This document shows positions 27,514 to 38,228 of a stretch of DNA of 64,000 nt, in pieces; within the stretch, counting starts at the first letter, position 1, and each line of letters starts with the position of its first letter. The stretch lies in NCBI RefSeq assembly GCF_021190915.1, contig NZ_JAIOAP010000008.1, positions 246,310 to 310,309 on the forward strand, written 5' to 3'. The stretch is from Cohnella silvisoli (GTDB lineage: Bacteria > Bacillota > Bacilli > Paenibacillales > Paenibacillaceae). A program made the position numbers and the translations under genes. The notes under the pieces were generated by a model that searched no databases, had not been told where the DNA came from, and worked only from the letters and a program-made list of their open reading frames with translations.

Positions 27514-28377
27514 TTGACATCGATAGGAATGACGAAACAGATCATTGATGCACACCAGCACTTTTGGTTTCTTCAGCGTGGTGACTACGGCTGGCTCACC
27601 CCTGACAAAGAACCACTTTTGTACCAGGATTTTATGCCGGAACGGATAAAACCGGAATTGCTCCAATACGGAGTAGCCGGGACGGTCGTCGTACAAGCGG
27701 CGCCGACGATGGAAGAAACCGAGTTTTTGCTCGGCCTGTGCGAACAAGACGAAACCTTGCTTGGGGTGGTCGGTTGGCTGGACATTAGCAGTAAAGACTT
27801 TGAACATCACTTCGCTCGCTTTCGCGCCAATCGACGCTTTGTCGGCATTCGCCCGAATTTTCCGAATGTACCTGACGGAGACTGGGGGCGCCACCCACAG
27901 CTTCTGCATAATTTGTCGATCCTCGCAGATGAAGGCTTTCCGGTCGATTTACTCATTGCGCCATCTGATCTTTTTGCGATGGGAAGGCTTCTGGAACAAG
28001 TTCCTAATTTAGTGGCGATTGTTGATCATCTGGCGAGTCCGGATATTGCAAACATGCAATACGGAACGTGGGCCATTGAAATGAGTGTGCTTGCCCAGTT
28101 TGAACATACAGTATGCAAGCTGTCGGGGCTCGGGACGTGTGGAGGCGGAGGGACTTTGCGGGCTCCGGATGTTGCACCGTATGTCAAACATGTTGTACAA
28201 ATATTCGGTCCTGACCGGCTCTTGTTCGGCAGCGATTGGCCGGTATGCTTAAAAGCGGGCAGCTTCGGTCAAATGTTAGAAATGGTCCGCGATGCGCTGC
28301 CTCGCGAGCTAACAGAAGCTCAAAAGAGAAATATATTCGGCGGTAATGCACTTAAAGTATATCGATTACCGGTGTAA
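27514..28377 (+). CDS. COG3618 amidohydrolase-family sugar lactonase
   Basis: Start set at TTG 27514, spaced 8 bases from AAGGGTG; ATG 27529 is an alternative. About 287 residues forming a metal-dependent TIM barrel. Key motifs: IDAHQHFW near the N-terminus, GIRPNF, a late VDHLASPD and LLFGSDWPV (metal-binding Asp). This is the L-fuconolactonase/L-rhamnonolactonase-like group, which opens sugar-acid lactones. The upstream dehydrogenase would supply the lactone. Substrate is inferred, not shown. Confidence 0.88.
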   Translation: MTSIGMTKQIIDAHQHFWFLQRGDYGWLTPDKEPLLYQDFMPERIKPELLQYGVAGTVVVQAAPTMEETEFLLGLCEQDETLLGVVGWLDISSKDFEHHFARFRANRRFVGIRPNFPNVPDGDWGRHPQLLHNLSILADEGFPVDLLIAPSDLFAMGRLLEQVPNLVAIVDHLASPDIANMQYGTWAIEMSVLAQFEHTVCKLSGLGTCGGGGTLRAPDVAPYVKHVVQIFGPDRLLFGSDWPVCLKAGSFGQMLEMVRDALPRELTEAQKRNIFGGNALKVYRLPV

Positions 28378-28436
28378 ATGAAGCAGATACATGCTTCACT
28401 GATATGTAAATAAAGATAATTAAGGAGAAACCTTAT

Positions 28437-31043
28437 ATGTCGAAAATCAAGGAAGTACTCATTTTGCACCATAGCCATCTAGATGTTGGGTATACGCATG
28501 CTCAACCTATCATACTGGAATTGCACAAAGACTATATCGATCAAGCGTTAGCGCTTTGTGAACAAACCGAAGCTTGGCCGGAACACTGCAAATTCCGTTG
28601 GACGTGTGAATCTTCCTCTGTGGTCTTGAGATGGCTGGAAACCGCGGATCACATACAGAAAGAAAAGTTGCATCGCTATCTAAATAACGGTCAAATGAGC
28701 ATCAGCGCCTCTTTCATGCATACGACCCCGCTTTGCAATGCGGAGCAACTTGCTCATATGCTTCTCCCGATCAAGCAATTGCGTAATCAATTTGGTATTG
28801 AAATCAAGACTGCCATCCATCATGACATAAACGGTCAACCATGGCCGTACTCTCAACTGCTTCTTGATGCTGGAGTAGAGTTTTTGATCATGGGGATCAA
28901 TATTCACTTTGGAGGATTTCCTTTAACCCGACCGATGGCCTTCCATTGGCAAGCCCCTGACCGGAGGAAGTTGTTAGCATTCAACGGGGAGCAGTACTCT
29001 TTGTTTCCGCAACTTTGCAATTTGTATGACAAGGATACAAGCGGCATTAAAGATGGACTTGCGAAATATATCGCGAAAATCGACGCCTTGCCGGACTATC
29101 CGTTCGATTTTGTATATATGACCTCGACGAACTTGCCGCTTTACGATAACAACCCGCCTGATGCGGAATTGGCTTCCCTATTTCGCAAATGGAATGGGGA
29201 AGGGCATGAGTACATGATTTCATTTGTAACACCAGAGCAATTGCTGGCTCGCATTAAGAAGCAAGAGCATCAATTATCCGTATATGCGGGCGACTGGACG
29301 GATTACTGGAATTGCGGAAGCGGCAGTTCGGCCAAGGAAGTTCGGTTAAACCGCAAAACGAAGCAGGGGATGAAAGCCGTTGAATTACTCGGAGCGTTTC
29401 AACCGGAACATGATGCCGCCTATGTATCGGTGAAGAAACAAGCGTGGGAACAAATCAATTTATTTGATGAACATACATGGGGAGCATTTAATTCCGTAAC
29501 GGACCCTGATAAGCTCGACGTATCAATTCAGTGGATGCATAAAGCTCACTATGCTTATCAGGCGAACAGTCTGACAGGGTACTTGCTTGGAACGAAAATG
29601 GAGAAGTTCGCTCGAAACCCGCATCAATCCGGAACGCCGGAAGGTTTGATGCTAATCAATCCGTCTGCTGCTCCTCAGATTCACGAGATTCGCTTTACTG
29701 CCGCTTATCAGGAAGGCGAAAAACATCTTGCGGCGAACCGAATGCGATTTGTTCCGATGAATCGTGAACAGGTGAGGTCGGGCGCTGCGTATGGTACCGT
29801 CCACATGGAGCCGTTTAGCTGGCGGATGATTCCGTTCGATTCAATAAAGAAGGCGGAAGTTGCTGAAGATATATCGTTTGGCGAAGACTGGATCGAAACC
29901 CCGTTCCATCGTTGTACCTTTGATCCGTTAACGGGAAGAATCCAGGAGTTGTTCGATAAAAAGCTGAATTGGAATGTATTGGATTCATCCAGTCCGTATA
30001 CGTTCTTTCAATATGTACAGGAAACGATCGATCCGGCATTTCATCATGAACATCGCAGCACGTTCTTCCCCACGGATATCCCGAAGGCTCTGGAAAGCAT
30101 CTCGGTTTGGAATCATGATTGGAAAGCGAAGCGCAGCACAATGAGCAAACTGAATCAATGCCTTGTGGAACGCGGAGTAAATTCAATAACGCTGATCATT
30201 CGTGCCGAGGCCCCAGGCGTAACGGACTTCGAGCAACGGATTACCTTTTTCAACTATAAGTCGGATATTGAACTGAAAGCTTCATTTCATAAACAAGATA
30301 TAACAACGCCAGAAGGAACCTATTTCGCTTTCCCGTTGAATCTGGATCAGTGGCAATGTCACTATGATACGGCGGGACAAGTGGTTGAACTGGATAAAGA
30401 GCAATTGCCGGGCGTATGCCGTGACTATATTACGGTCGACAAACATGTTTCTTTGTACGATGGCAACAAAGGCATCACGCTCGCTTGTCCAGACGCTCCG
30501 CTTGTTCAGATCGGCGGCTTTCATTTTGGCAAAGAACAAAAAGAAGTTTTGAGGGAATCGAATCCGTTGCTGCTCGCTTGGCCGATGAACAATTACTGGG
30601 ATACGAACTTCCGTGCCCATCAACCGGGGCCTGTATCTTTTACTTACGTATTCTCTACGTTCAAAAATTACGACGAAATGCAGGCCATGATGGCCGGGAC
30701 TCGCGCCACCGCTCCTATCTTGTCTGCTCCAGTGGTTCACTGTTCGGAAGAGCGAACCGGTCAATGGCTCGAGTGCATAAGCGACGGAGTCATCCCGTTT
30801 GATATTAAACACGCCGAGGATGGCAATGGAATCATTGTTCGTCTGGTTAATTTGAAACATCATTCTGTGGAAGTGAAGCTACGGGTTCCAAATCAGTCAA
30901 TAACAGCGGCTATCATTACGAATGTACTGGAAGAGGGTCAAGAGGAGATAAACAGATCTCAGCTTCATTCAGATGGCGGGCTGCATTTAACGCTGGGCTC
31001 CAAGCAAATGTTGCATCTTCGCCTACAATTGCTCGGCCTGTGA
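28437..31043 (+). CDS. GH38-family alpha-mannosidase-like enzyme (1)
   Basis: A cytoplasmic 868-residue protein (no signal peptide). The zinc motif HHSHLDVGYT lies at residues ~11-20, with the His-x-Asp pair. The nucleophile Asp is in IHHDINGQPW at ~124-133, followed by LLLDAGVEFL, and EHTWGAFNS lies near 345. A large beta-sandwich C-terminal half is normal for the family. GH38 enzymes hydrolyse alpha-mannosides and related linkages, probably from imported oligosaccharides. AAGGAGAAA precedes the ATG. It is one of three GH38-like proteins in this window. Confidence 0.87.
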   Translation: MSKIKEVLILHHSHLDVGYTHAQPIILELHKDYIDQALALCEQTEAWPEHCKFRWTCESSSVVLRWLETADHIQKEKLHRYLNNGQMSISASFMHTTPLCNAEQLAHMLLPIKQLRNQFGIEIKTAIHHDINGQPWPYSQLLLDAGVEFLIMGINIHFGGFPLTRPMAFHWQAPDRRKLLAFNGEQYSLFPQLCNLYDKDTSGIKDGLAKYIAKIDALPDYPFDFVYMTSTNLPLYDNNPPDAELASLFRKWNGEGHEYMISFVTPEQLLARIKKQEHQLSVYAGDWTDYWNCGSGSSAKEVRLNRKTKQGMKAVELLGAFQPEHDAAYVSVKKQAWEQINLFDEHTWGAFNSVTDPDKLDVSIQWMHKAHYAYQANSLTGYLLGTKMEKFARNPHQSGTPEGLMLINPSAAPQIHEIRFTAAYQEGEKHLAANRMRFVPMNREQVRSGAAYGTVHMEPFSWRMIPFDSIKKAEVAEDISFGEDWIETPFHRCTFDPLTGRIQELFDKKLNWNVLDSSSPYTFFQYVQETIDPAFHHEHRSTFFPTDIPKALESISVWNHDWKAKRSTMSKLNQCLVERGVNSITLIIRAEAPGVTDFEQRITFFNYKSDIELKASFHKQDITTPEGTYFAFPLNLDQWQCHYDTAGQVVELDKEQLPGVCRDYITVDKHVSLYDGNKGITLACPDAPLVQIGGFHFGKEQKEVLRESNPLLLAWPMNNYWDTNFRAHQPGPVSFTYVFSTFKNYDEMQAMMAGTRATAPILSAPVVHCSEERTGQWLECISDGVIPFDIKHAEDGNGIIVRLVNLKHHSVEVKLRVPNQSITAAIITNVLEEGQEEINRSQLHSDGGLHLTLGSKQMLHLRLQLLGL

Positions 31044-31089
31044 GGGAACCGTTAAGTTCTACAATTCCAAAAAAACTGGAGAGGCATCG

Positions 31090-31413
31090 GAATTGGAAAA
31101 GTCACAAACATGGTTAGTACAGATGCAAGAATCACATACAAAGGCGTGTGGAATTGGGACTGCACGTTTCATGCCATCGGTTAGCCAGAGATCAAGCGCA
31201 AATCTTTTTTAACTTTCAACAACCCTCCGGTTTGCTTCCCGATGTGATCTACTATGACGGCGGGATGGTGACCAACTTAGGTAAGCCGCCTGTATTTGCA
31301 GGGGCCTGTGAAGTAATAGATCGTCATGACCCCAATGATGCTTTTTGACGGCTGCCTATGAGAGCCTTAAGAAAAACGAGGCTTTCTGGAGTAAGGTGAG
31401 CAGTCAATTGTAG
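31090..31413 (+). pseudogene. Broken fragment of a GH63-like (trehalase/MGH1-type) glycosidase
   Basis: Pieces in three frames encode ITYKGVWNWDCTFHAIG (stop), then LARDQAQIFFNFQQPSGLLP, DVIYYDGGMVTNLGKPP, DRHDPNDAF (shift), then LTAAYESLKKNEAFWSK. Together they cover the first catalytic region of an (alpha/alpha)6 glycosidase of the GH63/mannosylglycerate-hydrolase type. Most of the enzyme is missing. At least two frameshifts or stops are present, so it is dead. Confidence 0.63.
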
Positions 31414-31426
31414 GGGAGTGGGGGAT

Positions 31427-31747
31427 ATGGAAGCAAGGATAACGGAAATCAAAGTGGCGCATCTTCATCCGGATCAAGTCGAGCGGTACGAACAGCTTCA
31501 TCGGGATATTCCTGCCATGAACGAGAAGCATATGCGGGAAGCAGGCATCGTGTCTTTGCGGATTTTTCGCGAGGGGCTGACCTTGTTTATGATCGTAGAA
31601 TCCGACCCTTCACAGGCGCTTCCGGAACGGGTTATTGATCACCATCTGGAAGAAGAGTGGCATCGGCTGACAGGCGTATGTTTTTCGGAGATATGGCAGG
31701 ATGCATGCGAGATTTACCGATTACAGGGGGGAAATTTAATAGGATGA
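31427..31747 (+). CDS. L-rhamnose mutarotase-like protein (RhaM family)
   Basis: 106 residues from ATG 31427, preceded by GGGGAGTGGGGG. The sequence follows the RhaM/DUF718 layout: KVAHLHPDQVERYEQLHRDI with the active-site-type histidines, IVSLRIFREGLTLFMIVE as the central strand, and EEEWHRLTGVCFSEIWQD near the end. The family interconverts anomers of L-rhamnose or L-fucose. It fits deoxy-sugar use in locus A. It is intact although broken genes lie on both sides. Confidence 0.78.
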   Translation: MEARITEIKVAHLHPDQVERYEQLHRDIPAMNEKHMREAGIVSLRIFREGLTLFMIVESDPSQALPERVIDHHLEEEWHRLTGVCFSEIWQDACEIYRLQGGNLIG

Positions 31748-31803
31748 GCGAACAGTACAGTTCATGGTGTATATTCGTGACATGGAACTTTTTCCTCTTC
31801 CCC

Positions 31804-31986
31804 TTGCGGCTGTTATTTCTTGAAAATATCATCGCCAAATACCCAGAAGGCAAGACGGTTATCGGTCTGGATAATGCGCGCATTCACCACGCCAAACTGA
31901 TTTAATTCTTTCTAATGGAACATGCCGATCAATTGGAACTCGTATTTCTCCCTCCATACAGTCCTCAGTTGAACATCATCGAGGGA
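31804..31986 (+). pseudogene. IS630-family transposase fragment
   Basis: Reads LLFLENIIAKYPEGKTVIGL, DNARIHHAKLI, an in-frame stop, then ADQLELVFLPPYSPQLNIIE. This is the last third of an IS630-type DDE transposase, with the second Asp in DNARIHH and the Glu in LNIIE. It breaks off within the next motif and joins directly to the fragment of the unknown glycan gene at 31995. Confidence 0.72.
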
Positions 31987-31994
31987 AGTGAGCG

Positions 31995-32254
31995 TGGTCG
32001 AATGATGAAGTGTACAATCATTTGATCGCGATGATGAACGAACGGATGAATCGCGGCGACGTGCCGCTCAATCTGAACGCCACGGGTTTGATTACGCATA
32101 TGGTGTGTTATCCTGAGGGCAGGAATGATCGCGCGTACATTAGGCTTGAAGATGCCTATCGCCGGATTCGGCTACAATTCATTTAGTCAACACGAGCCTG
32201 TTCGACGATATATACTCCGCGATTCATATTTGGCAGGAAATGTGCCCGCTCTAA
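31995..32254 (+). pseudogene. Scrambled second copy of the unknown 649-residue glycan protein
   Basis: 31995-32150 encodes WSNDEVYNHLIAMMNERMNR and GDVPLNLNATGLITH, nearly identical to the middle of the protein at 25559-27508. After a frame change, 32162-32254 encodes PDSATIHLVNTSLFDD, which matches its C-terminal region, fused to YSAIHIWQEMCPL, which in the intact protein lies before that region. Deletion plus rearrangement of a paralogous gene explains this. Confidence 0.78.
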
Positions 32255-32280
32255 CGAACCGGGTGGAAACCGAAATCCTA

Positions 32281-32309
32281 TTGACAGAACAATCCCATCG
32301 ATCTAAGAT
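32281..32309 (+). promoter_or_regulatory. SigA-type promoter for GntR gene 1
   Basis: TTGACA (32281-32286), a 17-bp spacer and TAAGAT (32304-32309). The expected transcription start is about 32316, just before the palindrome at 32322. Confidence 0.6.
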
Positions 32310-32321
32310 GAAATTGTTGAA

Positions 32322-32335
32322 TGTAACATGTTACA
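32322..32335. promoter_or_regulatory. GntR operator-like palindrome, site 1
   Basis: The perfect 14-bp palindrome TGTAACATGTTACA begins 12 bases after the -10 box, overlapping the expected start of transcription. The same sequence occurs in the same place before the paralogous GntR gene at 46,960. GntR/FCD regulators bind short palindromes of this kind, so autoregulation is likely. Confidence 0.66.
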
Positions 32336-32359
32336 AAGATAAATGAGGGATCGACTCAC

Positions 32360-33022
32360 ATGACCAAGTTCGCCCAAATCGAGAATATGCTCACGACGGA
32401 TCGAGTGTACAAAGAATTAAAGAATGCCATCTTCAAGCGCATGCTTGCTCCTGGCCAGAAGCTGGATATTTTCGAGCTGGCCGAACAGTTTAACGTGAGC
32501 AGAACGCCGGTGAAGGAAGCGTTTAATCGCCTGCAAATGGAAGGATTAATCGTCATCAAGCCGCGCAAAGGAACGTATGTGGCGGAGATCGACATCACCC
32601 GGATCATCGAAGTGTTCGAGGCGAGGCTCCTATTCGAGACACGCTCGGCAAAGATTGGGGCGGCGCAAGGAACAGAAGAGGATTTTCGCGCACTGCGTAA
32701 GCTGATCGAGGCAATGGACCGATTTTACGAGGCTAAACCGTTCGATTCGATGAACTACAATGAATTGGACATTCAGTTTCATATCCAGATCGTGAAGATG
32801 GGCCGCAATCAAGTCATTCTGGAGCTGTACAAAGGCCTTAACGCGCATCGGATCACGGAACGCGCCTTCTTCGCAAGAGCCTCCGAGAAAGTAGAATCGA
32901 GCCATTATCAGCATCTTGAGATCGTCGAGGCATTTGAGAAAAGAGATGAGGAATTGGCTGTTGCGCTTGTCGCCAATCATATCGAGCAAGGGAAAGAAGC
33001 GTTGCTTCGGCTTCGGGATTAA
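32360..33022 (+). CDS. GntR/FCD-family regulator 1
   Basis: A 220-residue protein. An N-terminal winged helix-turn-helix (~10-75) carries the recognition helix in FNVSRTPVKEAFNRL and the wing VIKPRKGTYVAEI. The C-terminal FCD helical domain has Asp/His residues (ELDIQFHIQIV, HYQHLEIVEAF, VANHIEQG) that normally hold a metal next to the ligand, often a sugar acid. It is a paralogue of 46960-47622 with the same DNA-contact residues. It probably controls catabolic cluster 1 and itself. Confidence 0.94.
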   Translation: MTKFAQIENMLTTDRVYKELKNAIFKRMLAPGQKLDIFELAEQFNVSRTPVKEAFNRLQMEGLIVIKPRKGTYVAEIDITRIIEVFEARLLFETRSAKIGAAQGTEEDFRALRKLIEAMDRFYEAKPFDSMNYNELDIQFHIQIVKMGRNQVILELYKGLNAHRITERAFFARASEKVESSHYQHLEIVEAFEKRDEELAVALVANHIEQGKEALLRLRD

Positions 33023-33050
33023 GGAGTGCAGCCTGCCTTATTCCGATTTT

Positions 33051-33064
33051 TATAACATGTTACA
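33051..33064. promoter_or_regulatory. GntR operator-like palindrome, site 2
   Basis: TATAACATGTTACA differs from the perfect palindrome at one base and lies 31 bp before the MBL-fold gene. The next bases (TGTTA) create an overlapping half-repeat ACATGTTACATGT. Confidence 0.58.
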
Positions 33065-33094
33065 TGTTAAAAATGAAAGAGAGGATGAAACCGA

Positions 33095-34012
33095 ATGAAA
33101 ATCAACGACAAAGTATTTGCGGCCAAGACGATGCTCTCCGACACGACGCCATTGCACACGTTCCTGGTAAAAGGCAAGGATTTCTCCGTATTGATCGATT
33201 CAGGCGTAGCGTCCATGTTCGGGGATATCGTCGATGTCGTGGAGGAAGCCAGGTCAACTGACGTGCGAATTCTCTTCAACACTCACCCTCACGCGGACCA
33301 CATCGGAAGTAACCGCCAATTGAAAGAGAAGTACGGTCTGCTCGTGGCCGCACCGGCCGGCTCCGAACGCTGGATCGAAGATATGGAGTACCACTACGAA
33401 CAGTTCTGCCTGCCCTTTCCGAACATTCTGCCTCACTCGGAGGAGACGAAGCGGGACATTCTCGGACTGATGGACGGCGGCTCGAAAGTGGATCTGTCGA
33501 TTACCGAAGGCATGACGATCAAGCTCGACAACGACACGCAGCTCACCACACTAGCTTTGTCGGGACACATGATGTACGAGATCGGGTTCATTGAACATAG
33601 CACGAATACGCTCATTCTCGGGGATGCCATTACCCTTTACGAAGGCGATTTGTTCCCCGGACATTATAGCCCGAAGCAATATCACGCGACGGTGAAGAAG
33701 CTCGCCGAATGGAATCGCCAATATCAATTCAAGCAAGTGCTGACGGCTCACTTCGATCCGACGGATTCGGCGGGACTGAACAAACATCTGCTAGGCGTTC
33801 ACCATATGATCGATCAGGTTGACTGGACGATTCATCAAATTTTGATGGAAGCCGCCTGCCCGCTGTCGCTTGAACCGATCTGGAGAGCGGTGTGCGATCG
33901 GATGGGCCGCATTTACGAATTCCGCGGATTGGCGATGGTGCACGGTCATCTGACTGAAGCTGTACAAGACGGGAAAGTGTTGCAAGTCGGCGATTCCTAC
34001 ACGGTTCGCTGA
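33095..34012 (+). CDS. MBL-fold metallo-hydrolase, copy 1
   Basis: A 305-residue protein. Metal site HPHADH at ~63-68 with further ligands in SGHMMYE, LGDAI and AHFDPTD, the pattern of a di-zinc metallo-beta-lactamase fold. A helical C-terminal extension (~230-305) is shared with copy 2 (48482-49399). The two align without gaps at roughly three quarters identity by eye, although this copy is GC-rich and the other AT-rich. Substrate unknown; lactone or ester hydrolysis fits the sugar-acid context. It lies right after an operator-like site. Confidence 0.88.
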   Translation: MKINDKVFAAKTMLSDTTPLHTFLVKGKDFSVLIDSGVASMFGDIVDVVEEARSTDVRILFNTHPHADHIGSNRQLKEKYGLLVAAPAGSERWIEDMEYHYEQFCLPFPNILPHSEETKRDILGLMDGGSKVDLSITEGMTIKLDNDTQLTTLALSGHMMYEIGFIEHSTNTLILGDAITLYEGDLFPGHYSPKQYHATVKKLAEWNRQYQFKQVLTAHFDPTDSAGLNKHLLGVHHMIDQVDWTIHQILMEAACPLSLEPIWRAVCDRMGRIYEFRGLAMVHGHLTEAVQDGKVLQVGDSYTVR

Positions 34013-34047
34013 CTACATGATCATGCTGATGAAGGAAGCTGAATGTA

Positions 34048-35034
34048 ATGGGATTTATCGTAGCCAAACAAGTCGAGCGATACGTCTCAAGCCTGAATGA
34101 ACTCGTTCAAGAGAGAGAGGTAGCCGTACAGCAGTTAAACGGCGGAGTCTCCGGCTTGATCTGGAAAGTATCGGCCGGCGATGAGAAATGGGTACTCAAG
34201 CAAGCGCTAGGGAAGTTGGACGTAGCGGAAGATTGGTTTGCCGACGTTGGACGGATCGAGCGGGAGGAGCAGGCGATGCGATTTCTGGAGCCGATGATGC
34301 CGGAGGGCAGCGTGCCGCAAGTCGTGTATTCCGATGAGATCAACCACCTGTACATGATGACTTGCGCGCCGGACGAAGCTGCTCCGTGGAAAAGCCTGCT
34401 GATGGACGGAGAATTTCAACCGGAAGTTGCTCGTCATGCAGGAGTGTTGCTGCGTGAAATGCATGAGAGCAGCAGGCGTTGCGCTGGGGAGACAAAGCAA
34501 GTAGCGTTCGAAGACATGACATTTTTCCGCGAGCTCAGAATCGATCCGTTCCACAGGCATCTGATCGGCAAGTATCCTGAGCTGGAGTCGGAACTGGAAG
34601 CGCTGATCGCTGACCTCGAGGAGAACCGAACCTGTCTCGTCCATGGCGATTTCTCACCGAAAAACATGCTGGTCGATAAGGAACAACGCGTTGTTCTGCT
34701 TGATTACGAGGTGGTGCATTGGGGGAATCCGGTGTTCGATCTCGCGTTTCTGCTCGCCCATCTGCTGCTGAAAGGCTGGGCGCTAGAGCGGCAGGCGGAT
34801 GCGCTGCGGTTAATGGAAGATTTTCTCTGGGCGTACGGCTTTAACCCGGATAAGGAGGCTCGCTTGATCGGACATACAGGAGCGTTGCTCCTCTCCAGAA
34901 TCGACGGCAAATCTACGGTCGGTTATGTGAAGGGCCGGAAGCTGAAAAACCTCGTCAGACGGACGGCAATGGCCTGGCTCAGGCAGCCGAATGACGAGGT
35001 TGCTACGAAGTTAAAGGAAGTGATGAAAGGATGA
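34048..35034 (+). CDS. APH/choline-kinase-like phosphotransferase
   Basis: A 328-residue kinase of the aminoglycoside-phosphotransferase fold. Catalytic loop [14 protein letters not shown] (~201-214) and metal-binding [20 protein letters not shown] (~223-242). N-terminal nucleotide lobe with KWVLKQA. Homologues phosphorylate small molecules, including sugars such as methylthioribose. In a catabolic cluster a sugar or polyol kinase role is more likely than drug resistance. It is followed 10 bp later by a broken enolase gene. Confidence 0.85.
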   Translation: MGFIVAKQVERYVSSLNELVQEREVAVQQLNGGVSGLIWKVSAGDEKWVLKQALGKLDVAEDWFADVGRIEREEQAMRFLEPMMPEGSVPQVVYSDEINHLYMMTCAPDEAAPWKSLLMDGEFQPEVARHAGVLLREMHESSRRCAGETKQVAFEDMTFFRELRIDPFHRHLIGKYPELESELEALIADLEENRTCLVHGDFSPKNMLVDKEQRVVLLDYEVVHWGNPVFDLAFLLAHLLLKGWALERQADALRLMEDFLWAYGFNPDKEARLIGHTGALLLSRIDGKSTVGYVKGRKLKNLVRRTAMAWLRQPNDEVATKLKEVMKG

Positions 35035-35044
35035 CGAACAAGCG

Positions 35045-36132
<1,088 letters not shown>

Positions 36133-36161
36133 AATCGAGATAAGCTTAGGAGGAATCAGGG

Positions 36162-36956
36162 ATGGATTTTCAAGGAAAAGTGGCTATCGTTACGGGCGGC
36201 GCCAAAGGGATCGGCCTCGGAGCGGCGCGCAGATTCGCGCAAGGAGGCGCTTCGGTCGTCATCGTATCGAGAGGCGGCGCGGCAGACGCGGCGGAGCTTC
36301 TTCGGGACGAAACGGGCAACAAAAATGTGATTGGGGTAGCGGCTGACGTATCGAAAAGCGATCAGGCGCGGGAAATGGTAAGGCAAGCGGTTGAAGCTTT
36401 CGGAGCGATCGATATACTGGTCAACAGCGCAGGTGTGCAGCGTTATGGCACCGTTGTCGATACGGAAGAAGACGTGTGGGACGAAGTGATGGACATCAAC
36501 GTCAAAGGAATGTATCTGACCTCGAAAAATGCCATTCCGGAAATGCGCAAGCGCGGAGGCGGCGCTATTGTGAACGTCTCGTCCGTGCAAGCTTATATTG
36601 CTTTAGCAGGCTCGGCTGCTTACGTCACGTCGAAAGGCGCGATCAATTCGCTCACTCGGGCGATGGCACTCGACCACGCACCGGAAGGCATCCGCGTCAA
36701 CAGCATCTGCCCGGGCTCGATCGATACGCCGATGCTGCGCTGGGCTGCCGATCTGTTCAAGGAGGGCGATCAAACGCAAGAAGACGTGATCGACTCTTGG
36801 GGACGGATGCATCCGATCGGGCGCGTCGGCACGATGGAGGAATGCGGCGAACTGATCGCTTTCCTGTGCTCGGACAAAGCAGGGTTCATCACGGGCGGAG
36901 ACTATAAAATCGATGGCGGACTGCTGACAGCGGCTGCCGTTGTGCTGCCAAAATAG
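36162..36956 (+). CDS. Short-chain dehydrogenase/reductase, cluster 1
   Basis: A 264-residue classical SDR. Cofactor motif TGGAKGIG (~12-19), NSAG in [11 protein letters not shown], catalytic Ser in NVSSVQAYI and YVTSK (Tyr-x3-Lys, ~155-159). The [12 protein letters not shown] segment is shared with the cluster 2 SDR (47662-48432). The group includes sugar and 2-keto-3-deoxy sugar-acid dehydrogenases. AGGAGGAAT precedes the ATG. It sits next to a sugar-acid dehydratase-like gene, which supports a sugar or sugar-acid substrate. Confidence 0.93.
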   Translation: MDFQGKVAIVTGGAKGIGLGAARRFAQGGASVVIVSRGGAADAAELLRDETGNKNVIGVAADVSKSDQAREMVRQAVEAFGAIDILVNSAGVQRYGTVVDTEEDVWDEVMDINVKGMYLTSKNAIPEMRKRGGGAIVNVSSVQAYIALAGSAAYVTSKGAINSLTRAMALDHAPEGIRVNSICPGSIDTPMLRWAADLFKEGDQTQEDVIDSWGRMHPIGRVGTMEECGELIAFLCSDKAGFITGGDYKIDGGLLTAAAVVLPK

Positions 36957-36969
36957 AGGAGAGCGAATA

Positions 36970-38196
36970 ATGAAAATTATCGATATTAGAGCGACTACCA
37001 TCACCGTGCCCCTGGAGGCGACTTTGCGACATGCGGCCGGCGCGCACTGGGGACGTTTTGTACGTACGATCATTGAGATTGAGACAGACGAAGGCATTAT
37101 CGGCTTCGGAGAAATGGGCGGCGGCGGAGAGAGTGCGGAGCTGGCGTTCGCCGGGCTTAAGAGCTATTTGATCGGTCACGATCCATTTTTACTGGAAGAG
37201 CTGCGTTTTAAGATCTGTAATCCGACGGCAAGCCTGTACAACAATCGATCGCAGCTTTTTGCGGCTATCGAGTTTGCATGTCTGGACATTATCGGACAGA
37301 AGCTGGGCGTGCCTGTTCATCAGCTTCTGGGCGGCAAAATACGGGATAAAGTGGAGTTCGCCAGCTATTTGTTTTTCCGTTCGCCGAACGAGCCGGGCGG
37401 ACCAGGAGAAGTCAGAACGCCGGAGCAGCTCGTTCAGCATTGTGCAGAGTTGAAGCGCGAACACGGTTTTACGGTGCACAAGCTGAAAGGCGGCGTATTC
37501 CATCCGGATTATGAGTTGGAATGCTACAAGGCGTTGGCGGCGGCATTTCCGAGCGACAAGCTGCGGTACGATCCGAACGCTGCGCTGAACGTGGAGGAAT
37601 CGATCCGTTTCGGGCAGGCCATCGAGCACTTGAACAACGATTATTTCGAAGATCCGACTTGGGGATTAAACGGTATGCGCAGAGTGCGTTCAATGGTTCG
37701 CATTCCGACTGCTACCAACACGGTTGTCGTGAACTTCGAACAGCTTGCGGCCAATATTCTTGATCTGGCTGTAGATGTGATTCTACTGGATACGACGTTC
37801 TGGGGCGGGATCCGAGCGTGTATTAAGGCAGCTGGCGTATGTGAAACGTTCCAGCTCGGTGTCGCCGTCCACTCTTCGGGCGAGCTCGGCATCCAGCTAG
37901 CAACGATGCTTCATATGGGAGCGGTCGTTCCGAACTTGTCACATGCGGCGGATGCGCATTATCATCAACTTACCGACGATATTCTGGTTGGCGGTAAAAT
38001 GAAATACGTGAACGGCGCCATTCAAGTACCGGACGGCCCAGGCCTTGGCATCAAAGTCGACCGCGATAAAGTTCGTCAATACGCGGAATTATACCGCGAG
38101 CTTGGCGGCTACGCGTACGATAAAGACCCATCGCGGCCGGGATGGTATCCGATTGTGCCGAACGAGCGTTGGGCTGACCCGACGCAAGTCGGGTAG
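36970..38196 (+). CDS. Enolase-superfamily sugar-acid dehydratase (glucarate-dehydratase-like)
   Basis: 408 residues from ATG 36970. Mandelate-racemase/glucarate-dehydratase subgroup: capping domain with [11 protein letters not shown], the barrel Lys in HKLKGG (~182-187), metal ligand RYDPNAAL, acidic FEDPTWG (~226-232) and the late [12 protein letters not shown] (~308-319), which resembles the GlucD His motif. It would remove water from a sugar acid to give a 2-keto-3-deoxy acid. Its placement after the SDR fits a non-phosphorylative route. The C-terminal [19 protein letters not shown] is also GlucD-like. Confidence 0.88.
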   Translation: MKIIDIRATTITVPLEATLRHAAGAHWGRFVRTIIEIETDEGIIGFGEMGGGGESAELAFAGLKSYLIGHDPFLLEELRFKICNPTASLYNNRSQLFAAIEFACLDIIGQKLGVPVHQLLGGKIRDKVEFASYLFFRSPNEPGGPGEVRTPEQLVQHCAELKREHGFTVHKLKGGVFHPDYELECYKALAAAFPSDKLRYDPNAALNVEESIRFGQAIEHLNNDYFEDPTWGLNGMRRVRSMVRIPTATNTVVVNFEQLAANILDLAVDVILLDTTFWGGIRACIKAAGVCETFQLGVAVHSSGELGIQLATMLHMGAVVPNLSHAADAHYHQLTDDILVGGKMKYVNGAIQVPDGPGLGIKVDRDKVRQYAELYRELGGYAYDKDPSRPGWYPIVPNERWADPTQVG

Positions 38197-38228
38197 TTTG
38201 CGAGGAAATTTTTCTAAGGGGGAAGACC

